A stretch of 40,819 bases of DNA, from NCBI GenBank assembly GCA_002395775.1, contig DGUV01000027.1:1-40819 (forward strand), written 5' to 3'. The notes beneath the pieces were generated by a model. That model did not search any database and was not told the DNA's origin. It was given only the letters and a program-made list of their open reading frames with translations. Positions within the stretch are counted from its first letter, which is position 1. Every line of letters begins with the position of its first letter. This document shows, piece by piece, positions 24,286 through 32,539 of the stretch. Made by a program: the position numbers and the translations under genes. This DNA is from Prevotellaceae bacterium UBA4301 (GTDB taxonomy: Bacteria; Bacteroidota; Bacteroidia; Bacteroidales; Bacteroidaceae).

Positions 24286-24624
24286 ATGTATTACATTAAG
24301 AAAACTATAGAAGTTTCTGCTAGTCACAAACTTAACCTTTCATACGAGAGCAAATGTCAGCAATTGCACGGCCACAATTGGATTATTACCATTCACTGTA
24401 AATCACGCGAACTGAATCAGGACGGGATGGTGGCTGATTTCACACAAATCAAGGACCTCATCCGTGACCAACTCGACCACAGCAACCTTAATGAGGTACT
24501 ACCTTTCAACCCCACAGCCGAGAACATAGCACGCTGGATTTGTGAACAGATTCCACAGGCCTACCGCGTGGATGTAACGGAAAGTCAAAACAACGAAGCC
24601 AGCTACGAGGTGGATGAAAATTAA
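24286..24624 (+). CDS. queD: 6-carboxy-5,6,7,8-tetrahydropterin synthase
   Basis: QueD turns 7,8-dihydroneopterin triphosphate into 6-carboxytetrahydropterin, an early step to preQ0/queuosine. The 112-residue protein shows the zinc ligands His14 (SASHKL), His28 and His30 (QLHGHNW), the catalytic Cys24 just before them, MVADFTQIKDL, LDHSNLNE, and the pterin-anchoring Glu in VTESQNNEASYE. It overlaps queE by 11 bases and follows the aminopeptidase by 24, which leaves no room for a preQ1 riboswitch. QueC and QueF are not in the window. A pyruvoyl-tetrahydropterin synthase homologue is excluded by the queE neighbour. Confidence 0.94.
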   Translation: MYYIKKTIEVSASHKLNLSYESKCQQLHGHNWIITIHCKSRELNQDGMVADFTQIKDLIRDQLDHSNLNEVLPFNPTAENIARWICEQIPQAYRVDVTESQNNEASYEVDEN

Positions 24625-25183
24625 CGAAATCTTCTGCTCCATACAAGGCGAAGGGCACTTTACTGGAAAGCCTGCCGTCTTCATCCGCACAAGCGGATGC
24701 AATCTTCATTGCCCGTTTTGTGATACACAACATCACGATGGACAAGAATTGGGCATTGAGGCCATTGTAGAAAAAGCCTCACGTTTCGCTCCTCGACACG
24801 CTATCATCACAGGCGGTGAACCTTCGCTTCAAACCGAGCTCGGATCGTTGGCTGAAGCTCTGCATCAGGCGGGATTCTACATACAAATTGAGACCAATGG
24901 CACACGGCTACTCCCACCCAGCATCGATTGGGTGACTTGTTCGCCCAAAAAACTGCAGCACACAGTGATTACAAATCCCAATGAGGTAAAGGTCGTTTTC
25001 GAAGGGCAAGATATGGACCCTTATGATAAGATGTTCCAAGCTCAGGTGTGGAGCTTGCAACCTTGCGATACAGGCGATGTCGGGCGGAATCAGGTAATCC
25101 TTAAAGAATGCATACGCTATGTAATGCAACACCCCAAATGGAACCTTAGTCTACAAACTCATAAACTCATAGGAATGCAATGA
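24614..25183 (+). CDS. queE: 7-carboxy-7-deazaguanine synthase (radical SAM)
   Basis: QueE is a radical-SAM enzyme that converts 6-carboxytetrahydropterin to 7-carboxy-7-deazaguanine. The 189 residues begin MKINEIFCSIQGEG, the family start, and carry the cluster motif Cys29-X3-Cys33-X2-Cys36 (SGCNLHCPFCDT). ITGGEPSLQ is the SAM-binding GGE motif; ETNGT and SPKKL follow. The length is at the short end of the family, as in many Bacteroidota. It overlaps queD upstream, and its stop overlaps the following esterase start (ATGA), so translation is probably coupled across three genes. Confidence 0.95.
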   Translation: MKINEIFCSIQGEGHFTGKPAVFIRTSGCNLHCPFCDTQHHDGQELGIEAIVEKASRFAPRHAIITGGEPSLQTELGSLAEALHQAGFYIQIETNGTRLLPPSIDWVTCSPKKLQHTVITNPNEVKVVFEGQDMDPYDKMFQAQVWSLQPCDTGDVGRNQVILKECIRYVMQHPKWNLSLQTHKLIGMQ

Positions 25184-25983
25184 AAAATATTATTCTCCTA
25201 CTCTTTGTCCTTGCCGGTCAAACTATGCAAGCTGCCATCGTCGAAGACCTTTGGTGCAAACGTGACAACAAAAGCATCTACGGTAGGCTCTACCGTCCCG
25301 ACCAGCCCCTTGAAAAGATGCCACTCATCATCATCTCCCATGGTTTTGGAGGCAACAGCCAATGGGGCATTCCTTATGCTGAGGAACTTACGAAGCAGGG
25401 CTACATGGTCTATTGTTTTGATTTTTGTGGCGGCGGCAATCGCAGTAAGAGCGATGGGAAGACTTGGGAAATGTCAATCATGACCGAGCGCGAGGACCTT
25501 AAGGCCGTACTTTCACAAATGCGGCAACGATCTGATGTGGACACCCAACGCATTACCCTCATGGGCGAAAGCCAAGGAGGAATTGTGACCGCGCTCACGG
25601 CTGCAGAAGTAGAAAAAGACATTCATAATGTTATACTCTTCTATCCTGCATTCTCCATCCCTGATGACACACACCTTCGCTACCCCAATCTTGCCGACAT
25701 CCCCCAAGACGGAGGCGAAATATGGGGCATGAAACTTGGCAAATGTTATGCCGAAGACATCTATGACCTCGACCCCTACAAGGTCGTAGCCAACTTCCAA
25801 AAGCCCGTACTTATTATCCACGGCGATAGCGACCGTGTTGTCAATGTCAGTTATAGCGACCGCGCTGCACAGACCTACAAGAATGTCGAGTACTATGTCT
25901 TGCATGGCATTGACCACGGCTATAATGGAATGTCGCAATGGTTGGCCATCCAGTTGGTAAAAGAATATTTGAACAAGAAATAA
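25180..25983 (+). CDS. secreted alpha/beta hydrolase, feruloyl/acetyl esterase-like
   Basis: A 267-residue exported serine hydrolase (MKNIILLLFVLAGQTMQA signal). It has the oxyanion HGFGGNS (residues 54-60), the nucleophile elbow GESQGG with Ser131, HGDSDRVV with Asp218, and GIDHGY with His246, a complete catalytic triad. Compact lid and overall layout resemble the cinnamoyl/feruloyl esterases of gut bacteria that strip ferulate from arabinoxylan; the GH43 gene 16 bases downstream supports this. A general carboxylesterase or peptidase-like hydrolase is also possible. It is coupled to queE by ATGA although the functions are unrelated. Confidence 0.78.
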   Translation: MKNIILLLFVLAGQTMQAAIVEDLWCKRDNKSIYGRLYRPDQPLEKMPLIIISHGFGGNSQWGIPYAEELTKQGYMVYCFDFCGGGNRSKSDGKTWEMSIMTEREDLKAVLSQMRQRSDVDTQRITLMGESQGGIVTALTAAEVEKDIHNVILFYPAFSIPDDTHLRYPNLADIPQDGGEIWGMKLGKCYAEDIYDLDPYKVVANFQKPVLIIHGDSDRVVNVSYSDRAAQTYKNVEYYVLHGIDHGYNGMSQWLAIQLVKEYLNKK

Positions 25984-25999
25984 TAAACACCCCCTCATC

Positions 26000-28138
26000 A
26001 TGAAACGCCTTACACTTACATTTCTCATTGCGTTCATCTATTTTCTATCCTTCGCCTCAGCACAAAGCTGGACGGCAGACAACGGAAACGGAACTTTCAC
26101 TAATCCGCTGTTCTATGACGAGTTCTCAGACCCCGATATTTTGCGTGTAGGCGATGACTATTACCTGGCCGGAACCACTATGCACGCCGTTCCTGGCCTC
26201 GTCATTCTGCACTCGCGCGACCTCGTAAACTGGGAGAATGTGTCTTATTGCTTTGACCGCTTTGATTTCCCCGAGGACCGCTTTGCGTTGAAAAACCATC
26301 AGGAAATCTATGGTCAAGGCATTTGGGCTCCCTGCATACGTTACGCTAATGGGCAGTTCTATGTCTTCAGCAACATCAATGGCAAAGGGCTTCAATGCTA
26401 TACATCCAAGGACATTCGTGGACCATGGAAGCATCACAACATGAAGGGGAACATCTATGACTTAGGCGTACTCTTCGATGACGATGGCAAGGTCTATGCG
26501 ATTCATGGGTACGGAACGGTAAAATGTACGGAACTGAAACCTGACATGAGTGGTCCAATGGAAGGGACCGAGCGCGTTATTATCCCTGAAGGCAATGGTG
26601 TGGGCGAAGGCCATCACATGTACAAAATCAACGGCATGTACTATCTCATCTCCACCGACTATCGTCCCAACGGTCGAACACTTTGTTCACGTTCAAAGAG
26701 CATCTGGGGACCTTATGAAACACGCGTAATCACAGCTGATGAGACCTATGGCTATCATGCAGCATCGCTTACCCAAGTACCACGTGACACAAAATATCGT
26801 ATTGGCGAAGACGGTACTAAGTTCGGGCTTGGCCCCGTTGACAAGGACGCCACAGCCTGCACCAATGCCCATCAGGGTGGTATTGTGCAGTACAAGGATG
26901 GTTCGTGGTGGGCTCTCTTAATGCAGGATTTCCACTCCATCGGACGTACCGTTTGCCTGATGCCCATGACTTGGAAGGATGGCTGGCCAATGGTGGGACT
27001 AGAAGGAAATCTTGGGCGTGCTCCTCGCACATGGTTTAAGCCGGGCACTGCCGAGGGATTCTACGGACTGGGCGACGTGCCTGCCGCCCGGGCTCCGTAT
27101 GACCGCAACGATACGTTCGACCAGAAGCAACTGGGACGCATCTGGCAATGGAACCACAATCCGGAAGAGAAGATGTGGAGCCTGAAGGGTGGAAGACTGC
27201 GCCTGCAGTCGATGCCCGCCGAACAACTGATGTGGGCACGAAACACACTCACCCAACGTATCATTGGGCCTCAAGCCATCACCACGGTTGAACTGAATGT
27301 CAAGAATCTGAAGAATGGCGATGTAGCCGGACTGGGCAACATCAACGTTCCTTGCTCTTGGATTGGAATCGTAAAACAAGGTAACGCCACCATACTGCGT
27401 TGTTTCGAACAACTGACTAACGATACCATTGACATCGACATAAAACTCACCAACAACCAAATATGGTTGCGCTCCATTGGCGACTACGACAACGACCAAG
27501 CACAATACGCCTACTCTACCGACGGAGAGACGTTTCACACCATGGGACGGATGATGCCCCTCTCCTATCAACTCATTTCGTTCCAAGGCTCGCGTCACGC
27601 ACTCTTTGCCTTCAGCATTACAGGCAAACAGGGTGGTTATGCCGAGTTTGACAACTTTACCGTCGAAGAGCCCAAGGCAGACCGCTCAGGCAACATTCCC
27701 TACGGCAAAACACTCGCCAAACCATCGGCCGCCGACCGTTGGTTCCGCATCATCAATAAGGCCACAGGGCGACCTGCCAACTGCGACCCGCACGGAGTGC
27801 TATACGACACTCATCCCAACGACAAGGGAGATCGCACACGTTTCCAGATCATAGACAAAGGTAACGGACGCGTATCGTTGCGTTGTGCCGATGGACGCTT
27901 TTTGAAAGTCTATGGTGAAGGACTTGCCGGTGACGTTCGCTTTACGCGTGACGAGAAAGAAGCCGAGGTATTCCTTTGGCAGGACTATCTCGACAACGAT
28001 TTCATGCTTCTCTCCCTAAAGACCCATCGCTATCTGGGCAAGTCACCCACAACGGGAAGTCCTTATTCGATGGACTTCACTGGTCCAGACCCTGCCCGGC
28101 GGAATGGTTCAGTCCTTCGTTGGGAGGAAGTAAAGTAG
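26000..28138 (+). CDS. secreted GH43 enzyme with beta-sandwich and fascin-like C-terminal domains
   Basis: A 712-residue exported glycoside hydrolase (signal peptide ending SFASAQ). The five-bladed propeller of GH43 spans about residues 33-345, with the base Asp44 (FSDPDIL), the pKa-modulating Asp154 (YDLGVLFDDDG), the acid Glu203 (GEGHHMYK) and the family GIWAPCIRY segment. Residues about 365-565 look like the concanavalin-type domain of beta-xylosidases (WQWNHNPEEKMWSL). Residues about 590-712 form a fascin-like beta-trefoil (RVSLRCADGRFLKVYGEG) that may bind sugar. Likely beta-xylosidase or alpha-arabinofuranosidase on xylan side products. Its last 62 bases overlap the convergent rmuC gene. 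Confidence 0.88.
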   Translation: MKRLTLTFLIAFIYFLSFASAQSWTADNGNGTFTNPLFYDEFSDPDILRVGDDYYLAGTTMHAVPGLVILHSRDLVNWENVSYCFDRFDFPEDRFALKNHQEIYGQGIWAPCIRYANGQFYVFSNINGKGLQCYTSKDIRGPWKHHNMKGNIYDLGVLFDDDGKVYAIHGYGTVKCTELKPDMSGPMEGTERVIIPEGNGVGEGHHMYKINGMYYLISTDYRPNGRTLCSRSKSIWGPYETRVITADETYGYHAASLTQVPRDTKYRIGEDGTKFGLGPVDKDATACTNAHQGGIVQYKDGSWWALLMQDFHSIGRTVCLMPMTWKDGWPMVGLEGNLGRAPRTWFKPGTAEGFYGLGDVPAARAPYDRNDTFDQKQLGRIWQWNHNPEEKMWSLKGGRLRLQSMPAEQLMWARNTLTQRIIGPQAITTVELNVKNLKNGDVAGLGNINVPCSWIGIVKQGNATILRCFEQLTNDTIDIDIKLTNNQIWLRSIGDYDNDQAQYAYSTDGETFHTMGRMMPLSYQLISFQGSRHALFAFSITGKQGGYAEFDNFTVEEPKADRSGNIPYGKTLAKPSAADRWFRIINKATGRPANCDPHGVLYDTHPNDKGDRTRFQIIDKGNGRVSLRCADGRFLKVYGEGLAGDVRFTRDEKEAEVFLWQDYLDNDFMLLSLKTHRYLGKSPTTGSPYSMDFTGPDPARRNGSVLRWEEVK

Positions 28139-29492
28139 GCGACGGCTCATCTGCGTTCGTGGCTGCCAACGACCGCTTACGCTTCGGATTCTCGCTTGCC
28201 CCCATCTTCAGCAATTTGCGAGCTGAAGTCAGAATACTTTGACCACCTTCAGCGGTGCTTGCTTCCACACGGAGGAAAGCATCGCTGGTCTTTTCAAACT
28301 GTTTCTTCACCTCATCCATGCGTTCAGCAAACAACTGAACACGATTGACGAGTTCGTTGGCGCAGTTCATGATTTCTTGCTGATTCTCCACCTGACGGAC
28401 TTGCCGCCAAGTCATCTCAAGCACGCGGAGCATCATGTAGAGGTTCTGTGACCCGGCAATGACCACTCCCTTGTCGTAGGCTTCTTTCCAGAGTGTGGGA
28501 GCATTTGAGAGAGCAAGCTGTAGAGCAGACTCGGAGAAGACATACATCAACACAAAGTCGAGTCGCCCACGATTATCCTTAATATATCGGGCATAGTTCT
28601 TGCTCGATAGTTCCTTGACATGAGCACGTACACTGGCAATATGTCGGCGCAAGGCATCCTGACGCTGCTCATCGGTCTCAGCATTATGATAATCCTCAAA
28701 GGCTGTGAACGACATCTTCGAGTCAATAATCACATCCCGTTTGTCAGGGAAATGCAAGATGGCATCGGGAATCATCCTATGTCCGTCTTCCTCCCGCAGC
28801 ACTTTGCCGTCAGCATCCTTCATGGTCTCCTGCAATTCAAACTGCACGCCTTCTTCCAGCCCCATGTATTCAAGCAACTGCTTCAATTTAAGTTCTCCGA
28901 AGTTGCCCTGAGTCTTGTTTTCGCCAGTCAGGGCTAGGGCCAGCCGGTCGGCACGCTCTCCCACTTTTCTACTCAGTTCAAAACTTGTCTTTATCGAGGC
29001 ATTAAGCTGCTGCATGGTGGCCGTCTGCTCGCGGTCACTTTTCTCTACTGCCTCACGCATTTGTTGTATGTGGGTCTGCAGGGGATTCAGTATAGATGCC
29101 AACTGTTCTCTGTTGGTCGAGGAAAGTTGATCGGCCCGCTCTTTCAATATTTTTTCCGAAGCAGAGTTCATCTGCTCGCGTATCAATTGCATCTGTTGCT
29201 GCAACTGTTCCTCATGCTGATGGTGCATGTGAGCAAGCGCCTCTTTGTATTGAGTCTCAGTCTTCTCCAACTGCTCTCTCTGCTGTGCTCGCAGATTTTC
29301 AAACTGTACAGCATGTTCCGCTTTCAGTTCATCTACATAGCGTTTGCTACTTTCGCGTTGCAGATTGGCATCCTCTACTGCATGCTTGCATTCCTGTTCT
29401 TTCAATGCCAGTCGTGTGCGCATGCGAGCAATGATGAAACCAGCCACAATACTCGCAACTACTATACCTATTAATATGTATACAAATTCCAT
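28077..29492 (-). CDS. rmuC: RmuC family DNA recombination/inversion-limiting protein
   Basis: RmuC-type proteins carry a PD-(D/E)XK nuclease-like domain and limit inversions at short inverted repeats; the exact mechanism is unclear. With the start at 29492 (MEFVYILIGIVVAS) there are 471 residues: one N-terminal membrane helix (3-22), a long coiled coil rich in Glu/Gln (about 25-200), then the RmuC domain with GNFGELKLKQLLEYMGL, PDAILHFPDKRDVIIDSKMSF (Asp and DxK of the nuclease fold) and DFVLMYVFSE. The last 22 residues are a Pro/Asn/Gly-rich tail encoded opposite the GH43 3' end. Single-gene unit with a good minus-strand promoter. Confidence 0.92.
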   Translation of the reverse strand: MEFVYILIGIVVASIVAGFIIARMRTRLALKEQECKHAVEDANLQRESSKRYVDELKAEHAVQFENLRAQQREQLEKTETQYKEALAHMHHQHEEQLQQQMQLIREQMNSASEKILKERADQLSSTNREQLASILNPLQTHIQQMREAVEKSDREQTATMQQLNASIKTSFELSRKVGERADRLALALTGENKTQGNFGELKLKQLLEYMGLEEGVQFELQETMKDADGKVLREEDGHRMIPDAILHFPDKRDVIIDSKMSFTAFEDYHNAETDEQRQDALRRHIASVRAHVKELSSKNYARYIKDNRGRLDFVLMYVFSESALQLALSNAPTLWKEAYDKGVVIAGSQNLYMMLRVLEMTWRQVRQVENQQEIMNCANELVNRVQLFAERMDEVKKQFEKTSDAFLRVEASTAEGGQSILTSARKLLKMGASENPKRKRSLAATNADEPSPTLLPPNEGLNHSAGQGLDQ

Positions 29493-29523
29493 TCTCCTTT
29501 TGCGTTTGTTTTGCGTTTGCCGA

Positions 29524-29554
29524 CAAAGATACAAAATAATTCCCAAAATGCAAT
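29524..29554 (-). promoter_or_regulatory. rmuC promoter: ATTG, 19 bp, TATCTTTG on the minus strand
   Basis: CAAAGATA (29524-29531) and CAAT (29551-29554) on the plus strand are 19 bp apart, i.e. ATTG-N19-TATCTTTG on the minus strand. The box is 31 bases before the chosen rmuC start. Confidence 0.72.
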
Positions 29555-29574
29555 TTCCATTTATTAATTATTCC

Positions 29575-29582
29575 TATCTTTG
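29575..29582 (+). promoter_or_regulatory. -7 box of the flavoprotein gene, giving a leaderless transcript
   Basis: TATCTTTG is an exact -7 box ending 4 bases before the ATG at 29587, so the transcript should begin at or within a few bases of the start codon. No clear TTG is seen 19-21 bp upstream. Confidence 0.6.
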
Positions 29583-29586
29583 CACC

Positions 29587-30756
29587 ATGAAAGTTGCAAT
29601 CGTCGGAGCCGGTGCTGCCGGATGCTTTTGTGCAGTCAATTTGAAGCGCATGTTGCCCCATGTCGATGTCACCGTGCTGGAACGCGGACAACGTCCCATG
29701 GCCAAGCTGTCAATAACAGGCGGAGGGCGATGTAACCTCACCAACACCTTCCGCGACATCACTCATCTCAGCCAAGCATATCCGCGTGGCTGGCGATTGA
29801 TGGAACGTCTCTTCCGGCAATTCTCACCACAGGACACCATTGTTTGGTGGCAAGAGGCAGGCGTTCCGCTTGTTGAACAGCCCGACCAATGCGTGTTTCC
29901 CCGTTCACAGGATGCCATGCAGGTGGTTGGCACTCTGTTACACGAAATGCAAGCCCGTGGCGTGAAGCTCCTGACACAATCGCCCGTTGCCGAACTACCT
30001 CTCGGCTACGATGCTCTGGTCATCACCTCAGGCGGAGCGCCTCGGCTGGGGAGCCTCTCTTTTTTGTCTTCACTCAATCTGAGTCTTCAACCTCCCGTTC
30101 CCTCTCTCTTTGCCCTCAACATAAATTTCACTCCACTACAGGACCTTACAGGCATTGTTGTTGAAGACACCATTGTAAGCCTTGCAGGTACACGCTTTCA
30201 GGCACAAGGACCGCTGCTCATCACCCACTTTGGCATGAGTGGACCTGCCATTCTCCGCCTTTCGTCTTATGCTGCCCGTCATTTGGCCGAGCACGATTAT
30301 AAGGTGACGCTCACCGTCAACTGGATGCAAGGGCGCAACGAAGAACAAGTGCGCACACTGCTCCACCCCTATCTCGGAACCAACAAGAAATTAGGCAACC
30401 ACCATCCCCAGCACCTCACTTCACGCCACTGGGCCATGCTACTCGATAGGGCCTCCCTTACAGCGAACCATCGTTGGGATGCGCTCAACCACAAAGAGAT
30501 GAACAGACTCGTAGCTACGCTTACCTCCGACAGCTACGAAACCACAGGCAGAAGAACATATAGAGCCGAATTTGTCACTTGCGGAGGTGTCTCACTAAGT
30601 AATATCAATCCCAACACCTTTGCCCTAAAGTCTCATCCAAACATATTTCTGGCAGGCGAAGTTCTTGATGTTGATGCCATTACGGGAGGATTTAATTTGC
30701 AGGCCGCCTGGACCATGGGATACGTAGTTGCAAAAAGTATTTCCGCAATGTCGTAA
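29587..30756 (+). CDS. HI0933/YhiN (BaiN)-like FAD-dependent oxidoreductase
   Basis: A 389-residue flavoprotein of the HI0933 family (annotated as aminoacetone oxidase YhiN or BaiN-like); physiological substrate is unknown in most bacteria. The N-terminal FAD Rossmann motif is VGAGAAG (residues 6-12), followed by LERG (ribose-binding acid) and the family-specific KLSITGGGRCNLTN. THFGMSGPAIL in the middle and the C-terminal FLAGEVLDVDAITGGFNLQ (FAD-binding) complete the pattern. I start at 29587 because the Rossmann strand starts there and the -7 box lies directly upstream; the frame is open further upstream inside the rmuC region. The gene stands alone. Confidence 0.9.
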   Translation: MKVAIVGAGAAGCFCAVNLKRMLPHVDVTVLERGQRPMAKLSITGGGRCNLTNTFRDITHLSQAYPRGWRLMERLFRQFSPQDTIVWWQEAGVPLVEQPDQCVFPRSQDAMQVVGTLLHEMQARGVKLLTQSPVAELPLGYDALVITSGGAPRLGSLSFLSSLNLSLQPPVPSLFALNINFTPLQDLTGIVVEDTIVSLAGTRFQAQGPLLITHFGMSGPAILRLSSYAARHLAEHDYKVTLTVNWMQGRNEEQVRTLLHPYLGTNKKLGNHHPQHLTSRHWAMLLDRASLTANHRWDALNHKEMNRLVATLTSDSYETTGRRTYRAEFVTCGGVSLSNINPNTFALKSHPNIFLAGEVLDVDAITGGFNLQAAWTMGYVVAKSISAMS

Positions 30757-30817
30757 CCATTCATACATCCTCGCAATTCTTCAGGACACATGCACAATAA
30801 AAAAAGGGAGCAAGAAC

Positions 30818-30848
30818 TTTTAACTTTCAAGCTTTTTTCTTACCTTTG
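30818..30848 (+). promoter_or_regulatory. promoter of the ThiE-like / prs genes: TTTT, 19 bp, TACCTTTG
   Basis: TACCTTTG (30841-30848) is an exact -7 box 21 bases before the ATG at 30870; TTTT at 30818-30821 is 19 bp upstream and matches three of four bases of TTTG. The short leader leaves no room for a TPP riboswitch. Confidence 0.6.
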
Positions 30849-30869
30849 CACTGAATTTAATCGGACGGC

Positions 30870-31478
30870 ATGAAACTTATACTCCTGACATCTCCCGATT
30901 TCTTCATTGAAGAGGACAAGATATTGTCCACCCTTTTCGAGGAAGGTCTCGACATTCTGCATCTTCGAAAGCCCAATAGTGAGCCCGTCTTCTGTGAGCG
31001 ATTGCTCACCCTCTTGCCCGAGCGCTATCATAAGCGTATCGTCGTACACGACCACTTCTATCTAAAGGAGGAGTTCGGGCTAATGGGTATACACCTCAGC
31101 CACCACAATCCCACTCCGCCTGCTGACTACCACGACATGATAAGCCGTACCTGCTACACCCTCGACGAGGTGGAGCAACAGAAGAGCAAAAGCAAATACG
31201 TCATCCTCAAGAATGTCTATGACAGCATATCTGAACCCAACTATGTTTCCCGTTTCACGGCCGACGACCTTGCCATAGCCACCCGTCGAGGCATTATCGA
31301 CCGACATGTGATGGCCCAGGGTGGCATTTCGCTCGAGAACATTCCCGAACTCCGACACTACGGTTTCGGCGGCGTGGTCATCCGTGGTGACCTTTGGCGT
31401 CGTTTCAACATTCATCGCGGCTACGACTACAAGGACCTCATCGCCCACTTCCGCAAACTTCGTCAAGTGACAGAATAA
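30870..31478 (+). CDS. ThiE/TenI-like TIM-barrel protein
   Basis: A 202-residue protein of the thiamine phosphate synthase/TenI superfamily. It shows the strand and pyrophosphate/phosphate-side pattern LHLRKP (Lys34), VVHDHFYL, GIHLSHHN, VMAQGGIS and GGVVIRGDLW, in the order of a TIM barrel. True ThiE enzymes have QxRxK and a fuller Asp/Ser set that binds the pyrimidine pyrophosphate; here the matching positions are divergent (LHLRKP, HLSHHN), so catalysis of thiamine phosphate synthesis is not certain and a TenI-like or different role is possible. It precedes prs by 33 bases on the same strand. No other thiamine gene is near. Confidence 0.75.
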   Translation: MKLILLTSPDFFIEEDKILSTLFEEGLDILHLRKPNSEPVFCERLLTLLPERYHKRIVVHDHFYLKEEFGLMGIHLSHHNPTPPADYHDMISRTCYTLDEVEQQKSKSKYVILKNVYDSISEPNYVSRFTADDLAIATRRGIIDRHVMAQGGISLENIPELRHYGFGGVVIRGDLWRRFNIHRGYDYKDLIAHFRKLRQVTE

Positions 31479-31511
31479 TCCCTAAACCCTCATCCCCATA
31501 AACCCATAAAC

Positions 31512-32444
31512 ATGGAAAAGCAATTTCTGGTCTTTAGCGGTACGCGCACACGCTATTTGGCCGAGAAAATCTGCGCAGCACTCGGTTGTCCCCTTGGCAA
31601 CCTCGTCATCACCCGCTTTGCCGACGGCGAGTTCTCCGTTTCCTACGAAGAGAGCATTCGCGGTCGCGACATCTACCTCGTACAATCCACCTTCCCCAAC
31701 TCCGACAACCTCATGGAGTTGCTCCTGATGATTGATGCTGCCAAGCGAGCTTCTGCCCGTACCATCAATGCCGTCATTCCCTACTTTGGCTGGGCACGTC
31801 AGGACCGTAAAGACAAACCACGCGTCAGCATCGGTGCCAAGCTTGTAGCCGACATGCTCAGCGTTGCTGGCGTCCATCGTATCATCACCATGGACCTCCA
31901 TGCCGACCAGGAACAGGGTTTCTTCGACATCCCCGTTGATCACCTCTACGCCTCCTCTGTCATGCTGCCATACATCCAGAGTCTCAATCTCGAGAACCTC
32001 GTCATCGCGACTCCCGACGTAGGCGGTTCTAAGCGAGCAAGTACCTATAGTAAGTATCTTAATTGCCCACTTGTACTCTGCAACAAGACGCGTCGTCGTC
32101 CCAACGAAGTGGCCACCATGCAGGTCATCGGTGATGTCAAGGATGCTAACGTCGTTCTTCTCGACGACATCGTGGACACCGCCGGCACCATTACCAAAGC
32201 AGCCGAACTAATGATGGAGAACGGAGCCGCTTCTGTTCGAGCCATTGCAAGCCACTGCATCATGAGCGACCCCGCCAGCGAGCGCATCACCAAAAGTCCT
32301 CTCACTGAGATGGTCTTCACCGACAGCATCCCCTATCGAGGCGGTTGCGACAAAGTGAAACAAATTTCCGTTGCTGAACTCATAGCCTCCACCATTGCAC
32401 GCGTGCAGAACAACGAAAGCATCAGCGACCAGTATCTTATCTAA
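31512..32444 (+). CDS. prs: ribose-phosphate pyrophosphokinase (PRPP synthetase)
   Basis: Prs makes 5-phosphoribosyl-1-pyrophosphate from ribose 5-phosphate and ATP, the precursor of nucleotides, His, Trp and NAD. The 310 residues show FADGEFSV (ATP/effector region), the catalytic flexible loop YFGWARQDRKDKPR, TMDLHADQEQGFF with the metal His, TPDVGGSKRA, and the PRPP-binding signature VVLLDDIVDTAGT. Length and order are standard for class I enzymes. It lies 33 bases downstream of the ThiE-like gene and probably shares its promoter. Confidence 0.96.
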   Translation: MEKQFLVFSGTRTRYLAEKICAALGCPLGNLVITRFADGEFSVSYEESIRGRDIYLVQSTFPNSDNLMELLLMIDAAKRASARTINAVIPYFGWARQDRKDKPRVSIGAKLVADMLSVAGVHRIITMDLHADQEQGFFDIPVDHLYASSVMLPYIQSLNLENLVIATPDVGGSKRASTYSKYLNCPLVLCNKTRRRPNEVATMQVIGDVKDANVVLLDDIVDTAGTITKAAELMMENGAASVRAIASHCIMSDPASERITKSPLTEMVFTDSIPYRGGCDKVKQISVAELIASTIARVQNNESISDQYLI

Positions 32445-32539
32445 CACAAACTCTTATAGCCTGAAGGAGTGAAGCCGCAAACGACATGGGTTAAAGAAAT
32501 AGCACCGCGAGCGAGGCGAAGCATAACTCCTTGACAACA

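Noticed and set aside
30800..30838. Terminator after the flavoprotein gene
   Set aside because: The only pairing is A-run to T-run (about 7 A-T pairs) over a long loop; too weak to call.
30757..30869. TPP riboswitch before the ThiE-like gene
   Set aside because: The leader after the promoter box is only about 20 nt, and no THI-box motif is seen.
32464..32532. Inverted repeat AAGGAGT ... ACTCCTT between prs and sdaA
   Set aside because: A 7-bp stem with a 55-base loop is likely chance; no T-run or conserved internal structure.
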